A DNA stretch of 5,221 bases from Planctomycetes bacterium RIFCSPHIGHO2_12_FULL_52_36 (GCA_001828545.1 MHYW01000086.1:1-5221); one strand, 5' to 3'; shown: positions 1-4,566, counted from the first letter of the stretch. Numbers and translations: made by a program. Notes: generated by a model from the letters alone, not told the origin.

Positions 1-101
1 GCCTGCCACTGGACCCTGAGGTTCAAGAGTTCCCTCTTGAAACCCTCCAGTTCCTGAAGGAGCTCTTCCCTGGACTTACCCCTGAGTTCAGAAAGTTTCA
101 T
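1..101 (-). CDS. rpmC: 50S ribosomal protein L29, N-terminal part (gene runs off the left edge)
   Basis: L29 is a small two-helix protein of the large subunit. It sits beside L23 near the exit of the peptide tunnel and helps form the docking area for trigger factor and SRP. Thirty-three residues are visible. They begin MKLSELRGKSREELL and continue with the family signature FKRELLNLRVQ at about residues 21-31, after which the window ends. The full family length is usually 60-75 residues, so roughly half is missing. The ATG at 101-99 lies one base after the rplP stop (TGA, T, ATG), and a weak Shine-Dalgarno (AGAAGG, 10-base spacer) lies in the last codons of rplP. Its position after L16 is canonical. 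All four visible arginine codons are AGG. Identification is secure despite the truncation, which is due to the window edge and not to a broken gene. Confidence 0.93.
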   Translation of the reverse strand, partial: MKLSELRGKSREELLQELEGFKRELLNLRVQWQ

Positions 102-102
102 A

Positions 103-519
103 TCACCAGGCCCTTCTGGATACCATCCTCACTTTTACAGAAAGTTTATGGGCAATGCGATTAAAGGTCTGCTTTGCCATATCCTCCGGCACCCCTGTCA
201 GCTCGTAAAGGATGGTACCGGGTTTTATCACTGCGGCCCAATACGCAGGCTCTCCCTTTCCCTTCCCCATCCTGGTCTCTATCGGTTTAGCCGTCACAGA
301 TTTATGCGGGAAGACCCTGATGAAGAGTCTTCCTGATTTCCCCAGGAAATGACTGGAGGCTACCCTGCCTGCCTCTAGCTCTTCCGCGCTCACCCAGCCT
401 GATTCCAGGCTCTGGAGTCCATACTCCCCCATAGCCAGGGTATTGCCACGGGTGGCCTTGCCCTTAATCCGCCCTCTGTGGGACTTCCTGAACTTAACCC
501 TTCTGGGCATCAGCCGCAT
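103..519 (-). CDS. rplP: 50S ribosomal protein L16
   Basis: L16 binds 23S rRNA near the A site and central protuberance and helps position aminoacyl-tRNA. The 138 residues match the normal length (136 in E. coli). Visible signatures are LMPRRVKFRKSHRGR at 3-17, FIRVFPHKSVTAKP at 66-79, and RMGKGKG at 83-89, which carries the arginine that is hydroxylated in E. coli L16 (R81 there). GVPEDMA lies at 109-115. The start at 519 is preferred over the in-frame ATG three codons later because a strong AAGGAG lies 7 bases upstream of it. This start makes the gene overlap the end of rpsC by 26 bases. The stop is TGA, the only TGA terminator among the ten genes whose ends are visible. The EAGRVASSHF stretch at 49-58 departs from the EAxRRAxTR form common elsewhere, and I believe it is typical of Planctomycetota. 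Confidence 0.97.
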   Translation of the reverse strand: MRLMPRRVKFRKSHRGRIKGKATRGNTLAMGEYGLQSLESGWVSAEELEAGRVASSHFLGKSGRLFIRVFPHKSVTAKPIETRMGKGKGEPAYWAAVIKPGTILYELTGVPEDMAKQTFNRIAHKLSVKVRMVSRRAW

Positions 520-1165
520 GAGCAGTCTCCTTTACAGGTACAGGTATTTCTCCCGTATACACCCATACCTTTATCCCTATAGTGCCGTAAGTCGTAATGG
601 CCACGTGGAAACCATAATCAATCTTCGCCCTGAGCGTATGGAGGGGTATCTTCCCCTGACTGGCAGTCTCCGTCCTGGCTATCTCTGCCCCGCCTAGCCT
701 CCCGGATATCTGGATTTTTATACCCTCGGCCCCGGCACCCCTGACCGTGTCTACAGCCCTCCTCATGGTCCTCCGGAAGGCCGCCCTTTTCTGCAACTGC
801 TCCGCTATCCCTTCGGCTATCAGTTGGGCGGACAGTTCTGGTCTATCTACTTCCTTAATCTTTATGTTAATCTGCCGGCCAGTAATTGCCTCTAACTCTT
901 CCTTCAGTTTATCTATACCAGCGCCCTTTCGTCCTATTATAAGCCCGGGACGGGCCGTATGGAGGGTTACCCTGGCCTCCTCCCTCGTCCTATCAATTTC
1001 CACGATGGGGATGCCTGCAAAACCATAGTTCTTCTTGACGTGCCCTCTTATCTTCTGGTCCTCTACCAGGAGTGAACCAAAATCCTTCTTTCTGGCATAC
1101 CACTGGGAGCGCCACTCCTCAGTTATTCCCAGTCTAAATCCTGTAGGACATACCTTCTGGCCCAT
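494..1165 (-). CDS. rpsC: 30S ribosomal protein S3
   Basis: S3 lies on the solvent side of the 30S head at the mRNA entry channel and takes part in mRNA unwinding. The protein has 223 residues, close to the bacterial norm (233 in E. coli). The N-terminus MGQKVCPTGFRLGI is diagnostic, with a cysteine at residue 6 where His, Asn or Arg is more usual. The KH type 2 domain has its GxxG loop as GRKG at 78-81, within RPGLIIGRKGAGID. The helicase-associated basic patch FRRTMRR is at 130-136; R131, R132 and R135 correspond to E. coli R131, R132 and K135. The C-terminal domain has ISGRLGGAEIARTE at 153-166 and KVWVYTGE at 199-206. The last residues, VKETAHAADAQKG, form a short tail that carries the rplP ribosome-binding site. 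The start ATG follows the rplV stop by 3 bases, with AAGGGG 6 bases upstream. The stop is TAA. Confidence 0.98.
   Translation of the reverse strand: MGQKVCPTGFRLGITEEWRSQWYARKKDFGSLLVEDQKIRGHVKKNYGFAGIPIVEIDRTREEARVTLHTARPGLIIGRKGAGIDKLKEELEAITGRQINIKIKEVDRPELSAQLIAEGIAEQLQKRAAFRRTMRRAVDTVRGAGAEGIKIQISGRLGGAEIARTETASQGKIPLHTLRAKIDYGFHVAITTYGTIGIKVWVYTGEIPVPVKETAHAADAQKG
527..532 (-). promoter_or_regulatory. Ribosome-binding site of rplP, inside rpsC
   Basis: AAGGAG is followed by a 7-base spacer (ACTGCTC) and then the ATG at 519-517. This is the best-placed Shine-Dalgarno in the window. It is formed by the Lys-Glu codons (AAG GAG) near the end of rpsC. It decides in favour of the MRLMPRR start and not the inner ATG at 510-508. 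Ribosomes finishing rpsC must pass over it, so initiation of rplP is likely coupled to rpsC termination (inference). Confidence 0.75.
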
Positions 1166-1168
1166 AAC

Positions 1169-1516
1169 CTACCCCTTCCCCTTTCTCTCGTCAGAAAGGA
1201 CTACCGTTATGTGGCTGGTCCTCTTCTTCAACGGGGCCCACATCCCTCTGGGTCTGGCCCAGTGCCACTTCCTTATGGGCCCGCCATCTACCCTGGCCTC
1301 TACCACCTTCAGGTTGTCTGGGTCTACTTCCATATTCTCCTCTGCACTGGCCAGGGCCGCCCTGAGGGTCTTGTCTATCATGGAAGCCGCCCTCTTATGG
1401 TTGAACCTGAGGGTCTCCAAGGCGTCATTTACTGACTTACCCCTTATCAGGTCTACCACCAGCCTGGCCTTTCTGGGAGATATCTTGGCGTACTTGTATA
1501 TAGAACTTACACGCAT
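1169..1516 (-). CDS. rplV: 50S ribosomal protein L22, with a Trp-rich tunnel hairpin
   Basis: L22 contacts all domains of 23S rRNA. Its long beta hairpin lines the peptide exit tunnel at the constriction opposite L4. The 115 residues fit the family (110 in E. coli). Diagnostic parts are YAKISPRKARLVVDLIRGK at 9-27 and KRTSHITVVLSDE at 98-110. The hairpin from residue 79 to 102 aligns to E. coli L22 without gaps and with identical numbering, but its tip is very different: W84 for Arg, H85, W86 for Met, P89, M92 for Arg and W93 for Ala. K83, R88 and G91 are kept. The ATG follows the rpsS stop by 3 bases, with a modest GGGGA 8 bases upstream. The stop is TAG, 3 bases before rpsC. The family assignment is certain; the consequence of the unusual hairpin is not known. 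Confidence 0.97.
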   Translation of the reverse strand: MRVSSIYKYAKISPRKARLVVDLIRGKSVNDALETLRFNHKRAASMIDKTLRAALASAEENMEVDPDNLKVVEARVDGGPIRKWHWARPRGMWAPLKKRTSHITVVLSDERKGKG

Positions 1517-1519
1517 ACC

Positions 1520-1810
1520 TTAAGTCCCCGGGGGTTTCATCTCCTTCTTCTTCACGCCACCGTGTCCCCTGAAGATACGGGTAAGGGAGAACTCCCCTAA
1601 CTTATGCCCTACCATGTCTTCGGTGACGAAGAGTTTGTTGAATACCTTGCCGTTGTGGATCAAAAAGGTGTGTCCCACGAAGTCTGGAATAACGGTACAG
1701 GCCCTGGCCCAGGTACGGATGGGGTCTTTGTTCCCTGTGTCCTTTTGCTTCGCTACCTTCTCCAGGAGCTTTGCGTCCACGTATGGTCCCTTCTTTACGG
1801 AACGTCCCAC
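1520..1810 (-). CDS. rpsS: 30S ribosomal protein S19 (GTG start)
   Basis: S19 binds 16S rRNA in the 30S head, pairs with S13, and forms part of the bridge to the central protuberance near the A-site tRNA. The 96 residues begin GRSVKKGPYVDAKLL, as is normal for the family, and contain VTEDMVGHKLGEF at 62-74 and TRIFRGHGG at 77-85. The start codon is GTG at 1810-1808. A stop (the rplB TAA) lies in the same frame only one codon upstream, so no earlier start is possible, and any later start would lose the conserved N-terminus. AGGAGG lies 12 bases upstream, inside the last codons of rplB. TWARACT at 33-39 resembles Planctomycetota S19 sequences as I remember them. The C-terminus ends KKKEMKPPGT, with a Pro-Pro-Gly motif just before the TAA stop. 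Confidence 0.98.
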   Translation of the reverse strand: MGRSVKKGPYVDAKLLEKVAKQKDTGNKDPIRTWARACTVIPDFVGHTFLIHNGKVFNKLFVTEDMVGHKLGEFSLTRIFRGHGGVKKKEMKPPGT

Positions 1811-1813
1811 TGC

Positions 1814-2638
1814 TTATTTTTGCCTCCTGCGGATAATAAACTTGTTGCTAATGGCCCTTCTGTCGCGTGTCTTTCCCCCCTTGGAAAGGACACCCGTGCG
1901 AGAACAGGGGGGGCGCCCTCCATGGGCCCTTCCCTCCCCTCCACCCATGGGGTGGGATACCGGGTTCTGGGCGACTCCACGGACACGGGGTCTCTTCCCC
2001 ATGTGCCTCCTCCTACCTGCCTTCCCATAGGTCACGTTAATGTGGTCCAGGTTGCCCAACTGACCAATCGTAGCCCTGCAATTCTCATGCACCTTGCGTA
2101 TCTCCCCCGAGGGGAGTACCACGTGGGCATATCCACCTTCCCTGGCAAGGAGGGTGGCTACACTCCCCGCCGACCTGACCATCTGGGCGCCGCGCCCAAT
2201 CTGCAACTCTACGTTGTGTATCTGCATCCCTAGCGGGATATTCTTCAGGGACATGGTATTGCCCACCTTGGGTTCTACCTGCTCTCCCGAGACCACCGTA
2301 TCGCCTACCTTTAGTCCCTCGGGGGCCAGGATGTACCGCTTCTCACCGTCCTTGTAATGCAGTAGTGCAATCCTGGCAGAGCGGTTGGGGTCATACTCTA
2401 TGGACGCCACACTGGCTGGGATACCGTCCTTGCCCCGCTTAAAGTCTATTATCCTGTAAAGACGCTTAGCCCCCCCTCCACGGTGTCTGGCAGTGTAATT
2501 GCCGGCGTTGTTCCTCCCCCCAGACTTCGGGAGGGGTTCCAGGAGGGCCTTTTCAGGTTCCTTGCGTGTAAGCTCAGAAAAATCTACGACGCTTGCAAAG
2601 CGCCTGCCAGGAGAAGTAGGTTTATAGTATTTGAGCAT
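1814..2638 (-). CDS. rplB: 50S ribosomal protein L2
   Basis: L2 is a primary 23S rRNA binder needed for subunit association and close to the peptidyl transferase centre. The 274 residues are the usual length (273 in E. coli). Visible parts are YYKPTSPGRRF at 4-14, GGRNNAGNYTARHRGGGAKR at 40-59, and the SH3-like core containing YILAPEGLKVGD at 102-113 and LGMQIHNVEL at 136-145. GEIRKVHENCRATIGQLGN lies at 178-196. The C-terminal GVAQNPVSHPMGGGEGR at 221-237 is the counterpart of the highly conserved GxAMNPVDHPHGGGEGR. The functionally important histidine (E. coli H229) is kept at 229, but Met, Asp and the second His are replaced by Q224, S228 and M231. The ATG follows the rplW stop by 2 bases, with AGGA 8 bases upstream. 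The stop is TAA. The codons for 231-237 create a G-quadruplex-type run. Confidence 0.98.
   Translation of the reverse strand: MLKYYKPTSPGRRFASVVDFSELTRKEPEKALLEPLPKSGGRNNAGNYTARHRGGGAKRLYRIIDFKRGKDGIPASVASIEYDPNRSARIALLHYKDGEKRYILAPEGLKVGDTVVSGEQVEPKVGNTMSLKNIPLGMQIHNVELQIGRGAQMVRSAGSVATLLAREGGYAHVVLPSGEIRKVHENCRATIGQLGNLDHINVTYGKAGRRRHMGKRPRVRGVAQNPVSHPMGGGEGRAHGGRPPCSRTGVLSKGGKTRDRRAISNKFIIRRRQK
1823..1828 (-). promoter_or_regulatory. Ribosome-binding site of rpsS, inside rplB
   Basis: A full AGGAGG is made by two adjacent arginine codons near the rplB C-terminus (within IIRRRQK). The 12-base spacer to the GTG at 1810 is longer than ideal. A strong anti-SD match with a stretched spacer and a GTG start suggests that termination of rplB three bases upstream helps initiation (inference). 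Confidence 0.6.
1927..1946 (-). other. Potential G-quadruplex run in the rplB coding strand
   Basis: Reading the minus strand, four G-runs of 3, 4, 3 and 3 bases are separated by loops TGGA, A and AA, with a further GG and GGG shortly after. This satisfies the usual G3-plus, loop 1-7 rule. It lies in the mRNA-sense strand over the codons for the conserved GGGEGR motif of L2. The amino acids force many G bases, but the third positions (GGT GGA GGG GAG GGA AGG) are what complete the runs. Folding is not demonstrated. Confidence 0.5.
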
Positions 2639-2640
2639 CT

Positions 2641-2922
2641 CTAGTATCCTAAATCTATGGTATTACCTTCTGCCAGGGTTACAACGGCCTTTTTCCAGGT
2701 ATGGATTTTTAAGGGGCCGTATTTGGTCCTTCGTGGTTTGCCCCTCTTGTTCATGGTCCTCACCTTAAGGACCTCCACCTTGAAGAGTTTCTCTACCGCC
2801 TCTTTTATCTGTATCTTGTTGGCCTTCCTATCCACCTCAAAGTGGTAGGCATCCTGCTTGTCTCTGGCGGTAACGCTCTTTTCCGTATGTAAAGGCTTCC
2901 TGATTATCTGATAGATATCCAT
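2641..2922 (-). CDS. rplW: 50S ribosomal protein L23
   Basis: L23 sits at the tunnel exit beside L29 and is the main ribosomal contact for trigger factor and SRP. The 93 residues (100 in E. coli) contain IIRKPLHTEKS at 6-16, with E14 placed like the trigger-factor-contacting glutamate of the family. YHFEVDRKANKIQIKEAVEKLF at 26-47 includes the conserved NKxQIKxAVE core, split here as VDRKANKIQI and KEAVEKLF. The basic loop NKRGKPRRTKYG at 58-69 enters rRNA, and KKAVVTLAEGNTID is at 77-90. The ATG lies 2 bases after the rplD TAG. I see no Shine-Dalgarno in the 20 bases upstream, so initiation probably depends on ribosomes finishing rplD. The stop is TAG. Confidence 0.97.
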   Translation of the reverse strand: MDIYQIIRKPLHTEKSVTARDKQDAYHFEVDRKANKIQIKEAVEKLFKVEVLKVRTMNKRGKPRRTKYGPLKIHTWKKAVVTLAEGNTIDLGY

Positions 2923-2924
2923 GT

Positions 2925-3536
2925 CTACTGTATACTGCTTAGCTGGTCCTTTGTAATAAGGAGTCTTTTCCTTCTTAGAACCTCATAGGCGTTAAGTTGG
3001 GAGGCAGGCATGAGGGCCATCCCGGGGATATTCCTGACAGACTTCCAGAGGGCGTGGTTATCGTCCTTGGCCACTACCAGGCAACTCTCATGGATGCCCA
3101 GTGTCTTTAGAAGCTGGACCATCTTTTTGGTGCGGGGGGCATCAAGCTCTAACCTGTCTACCACCGTAACCTCTCCATCCAGGAGTTTACCCAGGAGGGC
3201 GGAATGCAGGGCCGCCTTCTTTGCCTTCTTGGGTATCTGGTAGGAGTAGTCTCTGGGCTTGGGACCGAAGACCACCCCTCCCTTTCTCCACAACGGGGAG
3301 CGGACCGTACCAGCCCTTGCCCTGCCCGTGTGCTTCTGGGCCCAGGGCTTCCTGCCAGAACCATGGACCTCTGCCTTGGTCTTGGTACAGGCCGTACCCA
3401 CCCTCTTGTTGGCCTCGTACATGAGGACGGCCTCCTTGAGGAGGGCCTTCTTCACCTCCCCTCCAAGGCGTTCCTCTGCCAGAGAGAGCTTTTCCACTTC
3501 CTTTCCCTGACCGTTATATACTGCCAACTCTATCAT
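2925..3536 (-). CDS. rplD: 50S ribosomal protein L4
   Basis: L4 binds domain I of 23S rRNA, and its long loop reaches the tunnel constriction opposite L22. In E. coli it also represses its own operon through the S10 leader. The 203 residues match the family (201 in E. coli). The tunnel loop is clear: GSGRKPWAQKHTGRARAGT at 59-77, then RSPLWRKGGVVFGPKPRDYSY at 79-99. The last part resembles Planctomycetota L4 as I remember it, including His where QKGTG is more usual. The C-terminal globular half has ALHSALLGKLLDGEVTVVD at 109-127. The ATG directly abuts the rplC stop (TAG ATG, zero spacing), with AAAGGG 10 bases upstream. The stop is TAG. Any autoregulatory role here is uncertain because the leader of rpsJ appears too short for the E. 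coli mechanism. Confidence 0.98.
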   Translation of the reverse strand: MIELAVYNGQGKEVEKLSLAEERLGGEVKKALLKEAVLMYEANKRVGTACTKTKAEVHGSGRKPWAQKHTGRARAGTVRSPLWRKGGVVFGPKPRDYSYQIPKKAKKAALHSALLGKLLDGEVTVVDRLELDAPRTKKMVQLLKTLGIHESCLVVAKDDNHALWKSVRNIPGMALMPASQLNAYEVLRRKRLLITKDQLSSIQ

Positions 3537-4172
3537 CTATTTTTTTCCCTTTATACTCCGCCTGATTATTACGTAGCCCCCATCAACCCCTGGCACTGCC
3601 CCTCTGACCAGGAGGAGGTTCCTCTGGGTATCCACCTTTACTACCTTCAGGTCCTGGACGGTTACCCTCTCCACACCCATATGCCCTGCCATGCGCTTGC
3701 CCTTCAAGACCCTGCCGGGGTCGGTGTTGGAGCCTATTGACCCAGGAGACCTATGCCTTGTTGAGCCGTGGGAGCCTGGACCTCCATGAAAGCCCCACCT
3801 TCTCATACCTCCCTGAAAACCCTTTCCCTTGGTCAGCCCTATGACGTCCACCTTCTTTATCTCTGCAAAGACTTCAACACCGAAGGATTGTCCAGGCTGA
3901 GGGGGTGTCTCGTCTGTGTAAGAGACCTCTCGGATAAACCTTTTTGGGGTAGCCGCGGCCTTCTTGGCGTGCCCTATCTCTGGCTCTGAGGCACTCTTTT
4001 CTTTCTTATCATCAAAGCCCAATTGTACGGCAGAATACCCGTCCTTCTCCCTGGTCTTCACCTGAAGGACATGACATGGCCCTGCCTGTAAGACGGTAAT
4101 GGGCACCAGCAGACCGTCCTTTTGAAAGAGCTGGGTCATGCCGATTTTTTTCCCTAGTATTCCACCAATCAT
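3537..4172 (-). CDS. rplC: 50S ribosomal protein L3
   Basis: L3 is an early-assembling 23S rRNA binder whose central extension reaches towards the peptidyl transferase centre. The 211 residues fit the family (209 in E. coli). The N-terminus GGILGKKIGMTQLF at 3-16 is diagnostic. KGKGFQGGMRRWGFHGGPGSHG runs from 115 to 136 (two conserved blocks: KGKGFQGGMRRWG and FHGGPGSHG), followed by HRSPGSIGSNTDPGRVLKGK at 140-159 and MAGHMGVERVT at 161-171. T150 lies where E. coli L3 has the glutamine methylated by PrmB. The ATG lies 30 bases after the rpsJ stop, with GGAG 8 bases upstream; this is the only sizeable gap within the S10 cluster. The stop is TAG. Two identical GGG-A7-T tracts lie at codons 7-10 and at the extreme 3' end. 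Confidence 0.98.
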   Translation of the reverse strand: MIGGILGKKIGMTQLFQKDGLLVPITVLQAGPCHVLQVKTREKDGYSAVQLGFDDKKEKSASEPEIGHAKKAAATPKRFIREVSYTDETPPQPGQSFGVEVFAEIKKVDVIGLTKGKGFQGGMRRWGFHGGPGSHGSTRHRSPGSIGSNTDPGRVLKGKRMAGHMGVERVTVQDLKVVKVDTQRNLLLVRGAVPGVDGGYVIIRRSIKGKK

Positions 4173-4180
4173 CTGAAAGT

Positions 4181-4184
4181 CTCC
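4181..4184 (-). promoter_or_regulatory. Ribosome-binding site of rplC
   Basis: GGAG within TGGAG is followed by an 8-base spacer (ACTTTCAG) and then the ATG at 4172. It lies in the 30-base rpsJ-rplC gap, so rplC can initiate independently, unlike most genes here whose sites lie inside the previous gene. Confidence 0.65.
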
Positions 4185-4202
4185 AGCAGATTCGCTAAAA
4201 GG

Positions 4203-4517
4203 CTAGACCTTAATCTTTATCTCTATCCCTGCAGGCATATTGAGCCTGTTCAGGGAATCCACCGTCTTGGCAGTGGGTTCTACGATATCTATGAGGCGTT
4301 TGTGGGTGCGGATTTCAAATTGCTCCCTGGACTTCTTGTCCACGTGGGGAGACCTCAGTACGGTGTACCTCTCTATGCGGGTAGGCAGTGGTATGGGTCC
4401 AAAGACTTTGGCCCCGGTCCTCTTGGCCGTATCTACTATCTCACTGGCGGCCTGGTCCAGCACCTTGTGGTCGTAGGCCTCCATCCTTATCCTTATCTTT
4501 TGGTCAATTACCATCAT
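4203..4517 (-). CDS. rpsJ: 30S ribosomal protein S10
   Basis: S10 is a 30S head protein. As NusE it is also the partner of NusB and NusG in antitermination and transcription-translation coupling. The 104 residues match the family (103 in E. coli). The first strand QKIRIRMEAYDHKVLDQA is at 6-23, FGPIPLPTRIERYTVLRSPHVDKKSREQFE is at 39-68 (GPIPLPT, then SPHVDKKSREQFE), THKRLIDI is at 71-78, and MPAGIEIKIKV is at the end. The reading frame starts with two ATG codons (4517 and 4514) and has a TGA immediately upstream. AGGTGA abuts the first ATG and lies 3 bases from the second, so the exact start is uncertain by one codon. An inner ATG at 4484 has a better-spaced AAGG but would remove the first strand. 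Being first after the promoter, S10 heads the cluster. The stop is TAG. Confidence 0.97.
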   Translation of the reverse strand: MMVIDQKIRIRMEAYDHKVLDQAASEIVDTAKRTGAKVFGPIPLPTRIERYTVLRSPHVDKKSREQFEIRTHKRLIDIVEPTAKTVDSLNRLNMPAGIEIKIKV

Positions 4518-4538
4518 TCACCTGTGGGAAAGCTCTGC

Positions 4539-4566
4539 ATTCTAACAATTTTTCTTTCTATGTCAA
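4539..4566 (-). promoter_or_regulatory. Near-consensus sigma70-type promoter ahead of rpsJ
   Basis: On the minus strand the 52-base fusA-rpsJ gap holds TTGACA (4566-4561, a perfect -35), a 16-base spacer, and TAGAAT (4544-4539, five of six -10 bases). TG is placed one base before the -10, as in an extended -10 element. The spacer is A-rich. A start around 4534-4532 would leave a leader of roughly 15-17 bases before the rpsJ ATG. The -35 begins directly after the second of fusA's tandem stops. The match and location make it the probable promoter of the whole S10 cluster, possibly in addition to read-through from fusA. Use in the cell is inferred. Confidence 0.78.

Noticed and set aside
99..519. 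L16 divergence from the RRAxTR motif as a sign of a defective gene
   Set aside because: Length, frame and the other conserved blocks are intact, and the pattern EAGRVA..HF fits what I recall of the suspected phylum, so it is lineage variation.
1035..1523. A 162-codon open frame on the plus strand with hydrophobic stretches
   Set aside because: It is antisense to rpsC and rplV. The apparent hydrophobicity follows from reading the complement of Lys/Glu/Arg-rich codons.
1918..1952. Two CCATGG palindromes about 25 bases apart as a possible inverted repeat or protein-binding site
   Set aside because: They fall in conserved rplB codons (HPMGG and AHGG) and the sequence is explained by the protein. 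Flanking bases do not extend the symmetry.
1604..2233. A 209-codon open frame on the plus strand
   Set aside because: It lies antisense to rplB and rpsS, which are unmistakable. Its translation is low-complexity with no family features, as expected for a shadow of G-rich coding DNA.
3540..3546. T-runs on the plus strand (also 4145-4151) as possible terminators
   Set aside because: No GC-rich stem precedes them on the plus strand, and no plus-strand gene needs termination. They are lysine codon runs of rplC seen from the other side.
3204..3740. A 178-codon open frame on the plus strand
   Set aside because: It is antisense to rplD and rplC and runs across their junction. No recognisable domain and no convincing ribosome-binding site support it.
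4173..4202. A possible small hairpin in the rpsJ-rplC gap as a regulatory leader
   Set aside because: The only complementarity I could trace (CTGGAG with CTTTCAG) leaves an impossibly small loop and uses wobble pairs, so no structure is claimed.
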